Of a stretch of DNA of 64,000 bases, positions 7,770 through 16,737 are shown piece by piece (position 1 is the first letter of the stretch; the number at the start of each line of letters is the position of its first letter). Source of the stretch: Glycocaulis sp051859565 (GTDB taxonomy: Bacteria > Pseudomonadota > Alphaproteobacteria > Caulobacterales > Maricaulaceae); assembly GCF_051859565.1 (NCBI RefSeq), contig NZ_JBHYFK010000006.1, forward strand, positions 197,357 to 261,356, given 5' to 3'. The notes beneath the pieces were generated by a model, which saw nothing but the letters and a program-made list of their open reading frames with translations, was not told the origin of the DNA and ran no database searches. The position numbers and the translations under genes were made by a program.

Positions 7770-10430
7770 TCAGGAACCCAGTCCGAACAGCTTGCCGGAG
7801 CGCTGCCACCAGCCAGACCGCTTTGGCCCGGTGCTGTCGCTGGTCTGTGCCTCTTCGGCAGGCGCCACGTCCCCGGCGGCGTCGGCGGCCGGTGCCTCCG
7901 GCGCGGATTCAGCCTTCTTGGCGCGCGGTTTGCGGGCCGGTCTGGCCGGTTTGTCTTCCGGTGTCTTCGCTGCCGGCTCGGCCGTGTCCTCTACGGCACT
8001 CTCTTCAGCCTTGGCCGCCTTTCGCGCAGGTGCCTTGCGGGTGCGCTTGGGCTTCTCCGCCGCCTCGCTGGCCTCCGGTGCTTGGGCTGCAGACTCGTCT
8101 GAAGGGGCAGGATCGGCCTTCTTGCGCCGTGTGCGCTTGGGCTTGGGCGTCTCTTCGCTAGGGGCGGGCTCGCCGGACGCGGCAGGCGCGTCAGTCGCCT
8201 CAACAGCGCTTTCAGTCGCCGGTGCGGTCTCCGCCACAGCCTGCTTTCGGCGGCGAGAGGGGCGGGTGCGCGAAGGCGGCGTCTCGCCCGAACCAATGGC
8301 CTCACTTTCACCCGGCTCGATTACAGACAGGCCCGGAATGTCTGCGTCGCCGCCGGCATTGTTGCCTGAATCCTGTGTGGAGGCTGCGGCCTGATCGCCG
8401 GATGCTTCACCATCACCGCGCCGGCGGCGGCCACGGCCACCCCGGCGGCCGCGGCGGCGGCGCTTGCGGCCAGCTTCATCATCGCCGGCTTCGGCGCGTG
8501 CTGGTGCCGGCTGGCCGCCATCATTTTGCGCCTCGGTGCTTTCGCCTTCGGCGGCGTCTGCTTCGCCGCCCTCCTGTCCGGCTGCATCAGCGCGGTTGTC
8601 GCCATCACCCCGATTGCGTCCGCCCCGGCGACGGCGCTTGCGGCCACGGCGTTCTTCGCCCTGACCCTCTGCGCGAGCAGCTGGCTGGGTGCCCTCTGCA
8701 GCGCCGTCATCGTCCTCGTCTTCGAGTGAGGCTTCTTCCCTCGCGGCGCGCAGATCGGCCTCGTCCTCGGGGGTCAGTACGGCGGATTCAACGGTCAGCG
8801 GCTTGGGGATATAGGGCCCACGATCACCATCTTTGCGCGCTTCCAGCCGCTCGATGCGTGATCCGTCGCGTTTCAGATCGATATCTGTCGCGATGATGAC
8901 GCGCATGTCGAAGCGCTGCTCGACGGCGCGCAGGTATTCGCGCTTCTCGTTCAGCAGGTAGAGGGCCACCTCGTTGGGCAGGTGCAGCGCGATTTTCGAT
9001 GCGCGCCCTTTGAGCCCCTCTTCCTCGACGCTGCGAACAGCCGCCAGCGCGCTGGATTCCACACTGCGCAGATAGCCGATCCCGTTGCAGTGCGGGCAGG
9101 GTTCTGTGGAGCCTTCCACAAGGCTGGTGCGGCGGCGCTGACGGGAAATTTCCATCAGGCCGAACTGGGAAATTTTCGAGGTCTGGATGCGCGCCCGGTC
9201 TTTGGAGAGCGCCTCTTTCATCTTCTTTTCGACGGCGCGGACGTTCTTGGAGTCCTCCATGTCGATGAAGTCGATGATGATGAGGCCGGCCAGATCGCGC
9301 AGGCGCATCTGACGGGCAGCTTCCTCAGCCGCCTCCAGATTGGTGCGCAGCGCCGTCTGTTCGATATTGCGCTCTTTGGTCGACTTGCCCGAGTTCACGT
9401 CGATGGCGACAAGCGCCTCGGTCGGGTTGATGACCAGATAGCCACCGGATTTGAGCTGCGCGACCGGCGAGTAGATCGCCTCAAGCTGGCTTTCCGTGCC
9501 GTGGCGCAGGAAAAGCGGCATGTCGTCAGTATAGGGCTGCACCTTCGTGGCGTGGCTGGGCATCAGCATGCGCATGAAGCCCTTGGCTTCCTTGTAGGCT
9601 TCCTCGCCCTCGACCAGAACGTGCTCGATGTCCTTGTCATAGAGGTCGCGGATCGCCCGCTTGACGAGGTTTCCTTCCTCGTAAATCAGCGACGGAGCGA
9701 CGGATTTCAGCGTGGTCTCGCGGATCGTCTCCCACAGCCGGATCAGATAGTCGTAATCGCGCTTGATCTCGAGCTTGGTGCGGGCCGCGCCTGCGGTGCG
9801 GATGATGAGCCCCATGCCGCGCGGCAGATCGAGGCCCTGAACGGCGCTTTTCAGGCGTTTGCGGTCCGTCGCGCTGGTGATCTTGCGCGAGATGCCGCCC
9901 CCGCGGTCCGTGTTGGGCATCAGCACGCAATAGCGTCCGGCCAGCGACAGATAGGTGGTCAGCGCCGCGCCTTTATTGCCGCGCTCCTCCTTGGAGACCT
10001 GCACCAGCATGACCTGGCGGCGCTTGATGACTTCCTGGATCTTGTATTTGCGAAGCAGATTGCGCCGCTTGCGGGCAATCTCCTCCATCAGGTCCTCGTC
10101 ATCATCGGCATCGTCGCCGTTGTCGCCATCGGTGTCGGCGGTCAGCTCGGCTTCTGCCTCGCGCAGGGCCTGACGGTCCTCAAACGGGATCTGATAGTAG
10201 TCGGGATGAATCTCGTTGAAGGCCAGGAAGCCGTGCTTGTTACCGCCATATTCAACGAAAGCGGCCTGAAGCGAGGGTTCTACGCGGGTGACCTGGGCGA
10301 GATAGATGTTTCCACGGATAGGGCTGCGGGAGGCCGACTCAAAGTCGAAATCCTCAACGCGGTTGGAATCCACAATGACCACCCGGGTTTCTTCCGGGTG
10401 GGAGGCATCGATCAGCATTTTGCGGGACAT
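7770..10430 (-). CDS. rne: Ribonuclease E
   Basis: Endoribonuclease that starts bulk mRNA decay and processes rRNA/tRNA precursors; scaffold of the degradosome. The start MSRKMLIDASHPEETRVV matches alphaproteobacterial RNase E, giving 886 aa. Domains: S1 domain (about 35-165) with an acidic insertion near 95-115 (a run of Asp/Glu), then the catalytic core with metal-binding D344 (LVAIDVNSGKST) and D387 (IIIDFIDM), and the zinc-link C445-P-H-C448. Residues from about 580 are low-complexity: Arg/Gly-rich RNA-binding patches (GRKRRRRGGRNRG and similar) alternating with acidic and Ala/Lys/Pro-rich stretches, expected to be disordered. The extreme C-terminus SGWWQRSGKLFGLGS may be a protein-docking motif. 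A 560-bp spacer upstream may hold a long leader. Confidence 0.97.
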   Translation of the reverse strand: MSRKMLIDASHPEETRVVIVDSNRVEDFDFESASRSPIRGNIYLAQVTRVEPSLQAAFVEYGGNKHGFLAFNEIHPDYYQIPFEDRQALREAEAELTADTDGDNGDDADDDEDLMEEIARKRRNLLRKYKIQEVIKRRQVMLVQVSKEERGNKGAALTTYLSLAGRYCVLMPNTDRGGGISRKITSATDRKRLKSAVQGLDLPRGMGLIIRTAGAARTKLEIKRDYDYLIRLWETIRETTLKSVAPSLIYEEGNLVKRAIRDLYDKDIEHVLVEGEEAYKEAKGFMRMLMPSHATKVQPYTDDMPLFLRHGTESQLEAIYSPVAQLKSGGYLVINPTEALVAIDVNSGKSTKERNIEQTALRTNLEAAEEAARQMRLRDLAGLIIIDFIDMEDSKNVRAVEKKMKEALSKDRARIQTSKISQFGLMEISRQRRRTSLVEGSTEPCPHCNGIGYLRSVESSALAAVRSVEEEGLKGRASKIALHLPNEVALYLLNEKREYLRAVEQRFDMRVIIATDIDLKRDGSRIERLEARKDGDRGPYIPKPLTVESAVLTPEDEADLRAAREEASLEDEDDDGAAEGTQPAARAEGQGEERRGRKRRRRGGRNRGDGDNRADAAGQEGGEADAAEGESTEAQNDGGQPAPARAEAGDDEAGRKRRRRGRRGGRGRRRRGDGEASGDQAAASTQDSGNNAGGDADIPGLSVIEPGESEAIGSGETPPSRTRPSRRRKQAVAETAPATESAVEATDAPAASGEPAPSEETPKPKRTRRKKADPAPSDESAAQAPEASEAAEKPKRTRKAPARKAAKAEESAVEDTAEPAAKTPEDKPARPARKPRAKKAESAPEAPAADAAGDVAPAEEAQTSDSTGPKRSGWWQRSGKLFGLGS

Positions 10431-10994
10431 AAAGGCGTGCTCCGGTGCGCGCGCCAGCACGAATCGCCCGGCCATTGAAGGCCAGGGTGACAGGCTGGGC
10501 GCTGAGTTGGGAGCGCAAGGGCGGCGTCGCTTCAGAAGGGAGTGAAGGGAAAGCACGCGCCTGGCGCATGTTCAAGGTTCCTTGTCGGCCTGCCCGGCAG
10601 CCCCCGGCTTGCAGGGGCAAAGCGCGGAACAGGCCGCTTTGACTGGTCTGGGCGCGTGCGCGCAGAACCGGATAAGCGGCCCGCGGCGTCTGCCCGGTAA
10701 ATCTTTGCTGCCCCGTTGGTCCGCTTCAGAAGTCAGTGGCGTTGGCCAGACATCGTTTCGCGCGGGGCGAGGTAGTGAAGCGTGTCAGGCGCCAGCAAAT
10801 GCCGGACTGGCTGACAGCGTTATCAACACCGAAGCACACCATGCACCATTCGCTCCGGGATGAAAAGCAAGCTTATCCGTGCTAGCCAGCGAATATCGTT
10901 ACGCTCTGGTAACCGAATCGAAACCGGGGCGGGCTATTCTCTGTATGAGACCTGCGTGCAAGCAGGCCGGATGAGGGTGTAGTTACAGAGGGTG
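10431..10994. other. Divergent intergenic region between rne and amiC (about 560 bp)
   Basis: No convincing gene. Open frames here (for example 10582-10863 on the plus strand) have no recognisable product and no clear RBS. The region should hold both promoters. RNase E mRNAs in other bacteria have long structured 5' leaders that the enzyme cleaves to autoregulate, and the 400+ nt available would allow this. I could not pick a reliable -35/-10 pair. A GC-rich potential hairpin lies near 10597-10616, and GGCTATTCT at 10932-10940 resembles a Caulobacter-type -10 for amiC, without a clear -35. Confidence 0.5.
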
Positions 10995-12254
10995 ATGGCG
11001 GTGACGACCAGCAAGGGACTATCAAGCCTCACGGCATGCGCGGCGGCGCTGCTGGCCATGCTGGCCGCCGGATTCGCCCATGCAGACGAGATAATTGCCG
11101 TGCGCTTTGGCGTGCACGACACCCATACCCGCATCGTCATCGAGACCCGCTCCGAGATGGAGTTTCGCGCCTTTGCCTCCGGCGAAGTGTCGCCGCGGCT
11201 TGTTGTCGACATACCCGGCGCAGGCTGGGCCGTAAGCGGTCTGGATGGCGGGCAGGGGCAGGGACACGGCCTTGCCGGACGCTTCCGCTTTGAACCGGCC
11301 GCGCAGACACCCCGCCTGATCTTTGACCTCAACGAGAGCGCGCGGGTGCGCGAGAGCTTCAGCCTGCCTCCGGGCGAGGGCGGCCACCGCATCGTCATTG
11401 ACATCGAACCGGCGCCTGCCGCCGTCGTTACGGCAAGTACGGGTTTCGATGTCGCGGGCCATACGCTGACGCAATATCTGGCCGAGCGTGTGCAGGTGTC
11501 GTACGTGCCGCCGCGCTGCGAGCGCCCGCGCATCGTCATCGATCCCGGCCATGGCGGGCGCGATCCGGGTGCGCCTGGCCGGTTTGGCGGCGTATCGGAA
11601 TCACAGCTCGCGCTGGCTGCCGGACTGGCGCTGCGAGACATTTTGAATGCGCGCGGCCGCTATGAAGTCATCATGACGCGTGACCGGGACATTTTCCTGG
11701 AACTGGATGAGCGCATCCAGGTGGCGCGCCGGGCACAGGCCGACATCTTCATTTCCCTGCACGCCGATGCCGCACCGAACGGTGCTACCGGGCCGCGCGG
11801 CGCGGCTGTCTACACGCTTTCGGATTCGGGCACCAACCGGGCGCGCAACCGCGCGCGTCAGGACGGTGAGTGGCTGCAGACCAGCGCATCGCGCACCGAG
11901 CAGGTGAACAATCTGCTGCTGGAAATGTCACTGCAGGAAAAGCGCAATCAGTCGCTGATCTTCGCGGCTTCGATTCTGGAGGCATCCTCCTCGATCACGC
12001 CGCTCTTCCGGCACGAACCACTAGAGCGGGGATTCTGGGTCCTGCTGGATTCCCAGATACCGGCCGTTCTGTTCGAGATGGGCTTCATGACCAACCCGGA
12101 CGACTCGCGCAATCTCAACACCCCGGCCTACCGCCAGCGCCTGATGACAGCTGTGGCCGATTCCATCGATAGCTATTTTGCCGTCTGCAACAATTCCGGG
12201 GCCGTCCGCACAGCCGCTGCGGGCAGCAATGCCGGTGGTCCGGCGCTGCGCTAG
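10995..12254 (+). CDS. amiC: N-acetylmuramoyl-L-alanine amidase (AmiC type)
   Basis: Periplasmic zinc amidase that removes stem peptides from peptidoglycan, needed for daughter-cell separation. About 419 aa: a signal peptide (CAAALLAMLAAGFAHA-D), an AMIN domain for septal targeting (about residues 35-145), a linker, then an Amidase_3 catalytic domain with IVIDPGHGGRDPGAPG (zinc His), SESQLALA (zinc Glu region), FISLHADA (second His) and VLFEMGFMTNPDD (catalytic Glu). Start codons GTG 10992, ATG 10995 and GTG 11001 are all in frame; AGAGGG at 10987-10992 fits the last best, so the N-terminus may be two codons shorter. The gene is followed 123 bp later by the PBP1a gene, an association common in alphaproteobacteria. 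Confidence 0.93.
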   Translation: MAVTTSKGLSSLTACAAALLAMLAAGFAHADEIIAVRFGVHDTHTRIVIETRSEMEFRAFASGEVSPRLVVDIPGAGWAVSGLDGGQGQGHGLAGRFRFEPAAQTPRLIFDLNESARVRESFSLPPGEGGHRIVIDIEPAPAAVVTASTGFDVAGHTLTQYLAERVQVSYVPPRCERPRIVIDPGHGGRDPGAPGRFGGVSESQLALAAGLALRDILNARGRYEVIMTRDRDIFLELDERIQVARRAQADIFISLHADAAPNGATGPRGAAVYTLSDSGTNRARNRARQDGEWLQTSASRTEQVNNLLLEMSLQEKRNQSLIFAASILEASSSITPLFRHEPLERGFWVLLDSQIPAVLFEMGFMTNPDDSRNLNTPAYRQRLMTAVADSIDSYFAVCNNSGAVRTAAAGSNAGGPALR

Positions 12255-12377
12255 TACACTTGCCTGAAACCGGCTTGGACGGATCAGGCTCATCACGTCA
12301 TAATGCCGCCGCAGTGAGGGGCATGGTCTGCTGCCGCGGCCATCAGGCAGGCGGCATGGGCTGGACGGGCGATATAC

Positions 12378-14861
12378 ATGGCAGTTTTCAGTGTGAAAAA
12401 TTTCGGCAAGCTGGCCCTATGGGCAGGATCAACCATCGCCATCGTGGGCATTGTCGCTCTTGTGGCGGTGTCGATCTATGTCGTTCAGGTCACCGAGGAC
12501 CTGCCAGACTACGAGCAGCTGGCCGAGTACGAACCGCCCATCATGAGCCGGATGCATGCCGGTGACGGCCTGCTGATCGCGGAATATGCCTTCGAGCGGC
12601 GGGTCTTTGTGCCGATTGAGGCCATTCCGCCGCACGTGGTTGAAGCCTTCCTCGCTGCCGAGGATGCCAATTTCTACAATCATGGCGGTATCGATCTGAC
12701 GGGTATGGTCCGCGCCGCGATTGCCAATATCGGCAATATCCTCAATGGCAGGCGCCTTGAGGGCGGGTCGACCATCACGCAGCAGGTTGCCAAGAATTTC
12801 CTGCTCACCTCCGAACAGCGCGTTGCACGCAAGGTGCAGGAAATGGTGCTGGCAATTCGCATGGAGCGCGCCTTCACCAAGGACCGCATTCTGGAGCTTT
12901 ATCTCAACGAGATTTTCCTCGGCAATCGGGCCTATGGGGTGGCGGCTGCTGCGCTGAACTATTTTGACAGCTCGCTGGACGAGCTGGAGCTGCACGAGAT
13001 TGCCTATCTCGCAGCCCTGCCCAAGGCGCCGAACAACTACCACCCGGAGCGGCGTACCGAAGCGGCCATCGCCCGGCGCAACTACGTGCTGGCGCGCATG
13101 CACGTCAATGGCTTCATCACGGAAGCGGAGATGCGCGAAGCGCAGGCGCAGCCGCTGGAAACCGTACGCCGGCTGCAGGGCGAGACCTATCTGGCTGCGG
13201 AATATTTCGTCGAGGAAGTGCGCCGCGAGCTCTTCAATATGTATGGCGAGGAGCAGCTTTATTCCGGCGGCCTGTCGGTGCGAACCTCGCTCAATACGCG
13301 GGCCCAGCTGGCAGCCCGCTCGGCGCTGCGCGCAGGCCTGCTGGAATATGACCGCCGCTACGGCTATCGCGGGCCTCTGGCCACGCTAGAGGATTTTGAT
13401 GCCTGGCCGGAACAGCTGGCCGAAATCGAGGTACCGCGCGATCTCGATGAAGGCTGGACCCACGCCGTGGTGCTGGAAGTGCGCGATGGCGATGTGTCCA
13501 TCGGGATGGCTGACCGCGCCAGAGGCACGATACCGCTGTCCGAGCTGAGATGGGCGCGCCGTCCGTCGCGCTCCTCCACGACCAATTTCCCGGTGCTTGG
13601 CCCGGCCATCCAGCGTGCATCCGACGTGCTGGAGCTGGGCGATGTGGTGCTCGTACAGCGCCTGTCCGAAGACGGCGAGGCGTACGCCCTGCGTCAGGTA
13701 CCCGAGGTCAATGGCGCGGTGATGGCGCTCGATCCCTATACGGGCCGGGTGCTGGCGATGATTGGCGGCTACTCCTTCCAGCAGAGCCAGTTCAACCGTG
13801 CCACGCAGGCGCGCCGCCAGCCCGGCTCCTCGTTCAAGCCGTTTGTGTATGCCGCCGCGCTGGACAATGGTTTCACGCCCGCCAGCATCATTCTGGACGC
13901 GCCGTTTGCGGCGACAGGGGGCGGGGACGCCCGCTTCTATCGCCCGTCCAACTATTCCGACCAGTTCTATGGCCCGTCGACCATGCGGCTCGGACTGGAG
14001 CTGTCGCGTAACGTCATGACCGTGCGTCTGGCGCAGGATACGGGCATGGAGCCCATCGCCGAATACGCGCAGCGCTTTGGCATCTACGACCGGATGGACC
14101 CGGTGCTCTCCATGTCCCTCGGCGCAGGCGAGACGACGCTGTGGCGCCTGATGAGTGCCTATGGCGCGCTGGTCAATGGCGGGCGGCGTGTGACGCCAAC
14201 CCTGATCGACCGGGTGCAGGACCGTACCGGCCAGACAATCTATGTGCACGACCAGCGCGAATGCGTGGCGTGCGATGTGGAGGAATGGCGCGACGGGCTG
14301 GCCGAGCCGGAGCTTGCCGAGCTGGGTGAAGAGGTCGTCGATCCTGTGACGGCCTATCAGGTTGTCTCCATGCTGGAAGGCGCGGTGCGCCGCGGCACAG
14401 GCAGCGCCCTGAACGCGCTTGGCCGTCCGGTTGCCGGCAAGACCGGCACGACCAATGAATTCCGCGACGCCTGGTTTGTCGGCTTTACGCCCGACCTGGT
14501 GGTCGGTGTGTATGTCGGCTTTGACACGCCGGCGCCGCTGGGTTCCGGCGAGGCGGGCGGCCGGGCCGCTGCGCCGATTGCGCGCGATACCTTCGCGCCG
14601 ATCCTTGAGGACTATCCTGTTGCGCCGTTCCGTGTGCCTGAAGGGGTGCGCCTGGTGCCGATTGATGCGCGCTCGGGCGAACCGTCCGTGCTCGGCCGGG
14701 CAGGCGTGATCCTTGAAGCGTTCCGTCCTGGTACCGAGCCGGTGCGCGGGGCCAGCCGCGAGGAAGAGACGCTGAGCTTTGGCTCGGGCCGCCTGCGTGA
14801 GGGCGAGCGCGAGGACAGCGAAACGCAAGATGCGCAGGAAAGTCTGGACGGAATTTACTGA
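12378..14861 (+). CDS. mrcA: Class A penicillin-binding protein 1a (bifunctional glycosyltransferase/transpeptidase)
   Basis: Polymerises and crosslinks peptidoglycan at the inner membrane. The 827-residue protein has a short cytoplasmic start, one membrane anchor (about residues 16-38) and a GT51 glycosyltransferase domain with catalytic E95 in EDANFYNHGG and the STITQQVAKN and LYLNEIFLG motifs. A PBP1a-type inserted OB-like segment (about 310-440) follows. The transpeptidase has S484-S-F-K487, S543-R-N545 and K688-T-G-T. The tail after about 780 is Glu/Arg/Ser-rich. It lies between amiC and prfB. Length and motif order match PBP1a rather than PBP1b or PBP1c. Confidence 0.96.
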   Translation: MAVFSVKNFGKLALWAGSTIAIVGIVALVAVSIYVVQVTEDLPDYEQLAEYEPPIMSRMHAGDGLLIAEYAFERRVFVPIEAIPPHVVEAFLAAEDANFYNHGGIDLTGMVRAAIANIGNILNGRRLEGGSTITQQVAKNFLLTSEQRVARKVQEMVLAIRMERAFTKDRILELYLNEIFLGNRAYGVAAAALNYFDSSLDELELHEIAYLAALPKAPNNYHPERRTEAAIARRNYVLARMHVNGFITEAEMREAQAQPLETVRRLQGETYLAAEYFVEEVRRELFNMYGEEQLYSGGLSVRTSLNTRAQLAARSALRAGLLEYDRRYGYRGPLATLEDFDAWPEQLAEIEVPRDLDEGWTHAVVLEVRDGDVSIGMADRARGTIPLSELRWARRPSRSSTTNFPVLGPAIQRASDVLELGDVVLVQRLSEDGEAYALRQVPEVNGAVMALDPYTGRVLAMIGGYSFQQSQFNRATQARRQPGSSFKPFVYAAALDNGFTPASIILDAPFAATGGGDARFYRPSNYSDQFYGPSTMRLGLELSRNVMTVRLAQDTGMEPIAEYAQRFGIYDRMDPVLSMSLGAGETTLWRLMSAYGALVNGGRRVTPTLIDRVQDRTGQTIYVHDQRECVACDVEEWRDGLAEPELAELGEEVVDPVTAYQVVSMLEGAVRRGTGSALNALGRPVAGKTGTTNEFRDAWFVGFTPDLVVGVYVGFDTPAPLGSGEAGGRAAAPIARDTFAPILEDYPVAPFRVPEGVRLVPIDARSGEPSVLGRAGVILEAFRPGTEPVRGASREEETLSFGSGRLREGEREDSETQDAQESLDGIY

Positions 14862-14986
14862 TCAACGCGCCGAGGCAATGACTGCCGATACAGCGCGGGC
14901 CTTGTGTGGTCCGGCCGTGTTGGCTATGCGCCTTGTGTCCCCATGTTCCGGGGCAAATTCACTTTCCGCAGCGAAACGGGTTTCTC

Positions 14987-16100
14987 ATGCGCGCTGACAT
15001 CGCGTCCTTCAAATCCTCCATCGAGCAGTCACTGGAACTGCTGAGGAGGCGTCTTTGACTGGGATCAGGCTGAAGCACGCCTTGATGAACTGAACGCGCG
15101 CGCGGAAGCGCCTGACTTCTGGAATGATGCTGCGCGGGCACAAAGCCTGATGCGCGAGCGCAACCAGCTCGACCGCCAGATGACCACGGTCCGCGAGATC
15201 GAGGCAGAGCTGTCCGAGACGGTGGAGCTGGCAGAGCTCGCCGACATGGAAGGCGATGAGGACCTCTATCAGGAGGCCGTGACGGCGCTCAAGGCCGTGA
15301 GTGAGCGGGCAGGGCGCGCAGAGCTGGAAGCGCTGCTGTCCGGCGAAGCGGACGGCAATGATTGCTATATCGAGATCCATCCGGGCGCGGGCGGTACCGA
15401 GGCCCAGGACTGGGCTGCGATGCTGACGCGGATGTATTCGCGCTGGGCGCAGAGCTCCGGCTACAAGGTGGAGGTGATCGAGGAGCAGGCGGGCGAGGAA
15501 GCCGGGCTGAAGTCTGCCACGCTGCTGATCAAGGGCGAGAACGCCTATGGCTGGCTGAAAACGGAGGCCGGTGTGCACCGCCTGGTGCGCATATCGCCCT
15601 ATGACAGCTCCGGGCGCCGCCATACCAGCTTTGCCAGCGTCTGGGCCTATCCGCTGATCGATGACACGATCGAGATCGAGATACTCGACAAGGATGTGCG
15701 CACTGACACCTTCCGCGCCTCTGGCGCAGGCGGCCAGCACGTCAACAAGACCGATAGCGCCATCCGCCTGACCCACGAACCCACGGGCATCGTGGTGCAG
15801 TGTCAGGCTGATCGCTCCCAGCACAAGAACCGCGACACGGCGTGGAACATGCTGCGCGCGCGCCTGTACGAGCTGGAGCTGCAAAAGCGCGAAGCGGCCG
15901 CGCAGGCGGAGGCCGACGCCAAGACCGATATCGGCTGGGGCCACCAGATACGCTCCTACGTGCTGCAGCCCTACCAGATGGTCAAGGATTTGCGGACCAA
16001 CGTCGAAACCTCCGACACGCAAGGCGTGCTGGACGGGGATCTGGATGCCTTCATGGCGGCGGCACTGGCCGCGCGGGTCGGCGGCGAGGCGGACGCCTGA
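14987..16100 (+). CDS. prfB: Peptide chain release factor 2, expressed by +1 programmed frameshift
   Basis: Terminates translation at UGA and UAA. Translation starts at the ATG 14987-14989, runs 23 codons to CTT (15053-15055), meets an in-frame TGA (15056-15058) and must shift +1 to continue GAC-TGG-GAT from 15057. The full product is about 370 aa, the normal RF2 length. It contains the peptidyl-hydrolysis motif G248-G-Q250 and the stop-recognition tripeptide S203-P-Y205 (SPF in E. coli; SPY is a conservative variant). A plain gene-finder would miss the first 54 codons and start at 15150. The frameshift makes expression self-limiting: low RF2 gives a slow TGA, more shifting and more RF2. A strong terminator follows. 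Confidence 0.96.
15044..15059 (+). promoter_or_regulatory. prfB: RF2 programmed +1 frameshift signal
   Basis: AGGAGG (15044-15049), a 3-nt spacer, the slippery CTT and TGA-C reproduce the E. coli arrangement (AGGGGG-TAT-CTT-TGA-C). The internal Shine-Dalgarno spaced 3 nt from the slip codon is the known stimulator, and UGA followed by C is the weakest stop context. Confidence 0.95.
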
Positions 16101-16136
16101 CGCGCAATCAACGCGGTGTGAGTGGCAATAAAACAA

Positions 16137-16165
16137 AAAGGGCGGCTCAATCCGAGCCGCCCTTT
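16137..16165. terminator. Bidirectional intrinsic terminator between prfB and the bactofilin gene
   Basis: AAAGGGCGGCTC (16137-16148), loop AATCC and GAGCCGCCCTTT (16154-16165) form a perfect 12-bp stem. On the minus strand the stem is followed by TTTTTGTTT, a good U-tract for the bactofilin transcript. On the plus strand the tail is shorter (CTTTAT) but still plausible for prfB. Confidence 0.9.
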
Positions 16166-16191
16166 ATCGTATTGGCTTGTGGCGTAAGGCC

Positions 16192-16737
16192 TTATGCCTT
16201 GGAGGCGAACGGGTCGTTATTCGCCGCTGCGACCGGGCGCGGCGCTGCCGCTGCCGAGCTTGGCGGGGCGGGTGGCATGGAGGAGGCGGCGACTTTGGGC
16301 TTGTCCTGCGTGATGGAGTCCGCGCTGGCTGATTTCTTGTCAGCGAGCGGATCGGACGAACGGCGGCAATGGCCGTCAAAATACGCACCGCTTTCAACGG
16401 CGAGCGTGGCGTGAACAATGTCGCCTTCGATGCGGGCAGTTGCGGCGAGCTGCACCTGACGGGCGCGCACCGAACCCTCAACGCGGCCGCGGACAACGAC
16501 GCTTTCGGCCACCACTTCGCCCTTTACCGTGGCTTCCTCTCCGATGCTGAGCGATCCGGCGCGAACATCGCCCTCGACGACGCCATCGAGCTGAACCTCG
16601 CCTTCGGAGGAGATGGAGCCCGTGATCGTCAGATCAGCGCTGAGAATGGAGGGAGCTTTCGATTTCATGGCGGACCTTTTTGCTGGGGGCGGCGGGCTTC
16701 CCGTTTCCGGGGCGGGGGAGTCCTTTTTATTGAACAT
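16192..16737 (-). CDS. Bactofilin family cytoskeletal protein
   Basis: Bactofilins polymerise without nucleotides into membrane-associated filaments that localise cell-wall enzymes. The 181-residue protein has a Pro/Lys-rich N-terminal tail and a central beta-helical bactofilin domain (about residues 30-125) built of repeated G-x-hydrophobic turns (LTITGSISSEGEVQLDGVVEGDVRAGSLSIGEEATVKGEVVAESVVVRGRVEGSVRA read in short repeats). A Ser/Ala/Pro-rich disordered tail ends DPFASKA. Its first 11 nt overlap the end of the upstream M23 peptidase gene, so the two are co-translated. In Caulobacter, Hyphomonas and relatives a bactofilin works with an M23 peptidase in stalk or bud shaping; the same role here is inference. 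Confidence 0.93.
   Translation of the reverse strand: MFNKKDSPAPETGSPPPPAKRSAMKSKAPSILSADLTITGSISSEGEVQLDGVVEGDVRAGSLSIGEEATVKGEVVAESVVVRGRVEGSVRARQVQLAATARIEGDIVHATLAVESGAYFDGHCRRSSDPLADKKSASADSITQDKPKVAASSMPPAPPSSAAAAPRPVAAANNDPFASKA

Noticed and set aside
8982..10478. 498-codon open frame on the plus strand opposite rne
   Set aside because: It lies wholly antisense to the catalytic core of RNase E and has no recognisable domain; long antisense frames are expected from GC-rich codon bias.
10569..10580. GTTCAAGGTTCC as a LexA box upstream of rne
   Set aside because: The two GTTC half-sites are 3 nt apart instead of 7.
10820..10828. TTATCAACA as a DnaA box
   Set aside because: One mismatch to TTATCCACA and no further boxes or AT-rich unwinding region nearby, so no origin is supported.
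13386..14828. 480-codon open frame on the minus strand opposite the PBP1a gene
   Set aside because: Antisense shadow of the transpeptidase domain, whose SxxK, SRN and KTGT motifs prove the plus-strand frame.
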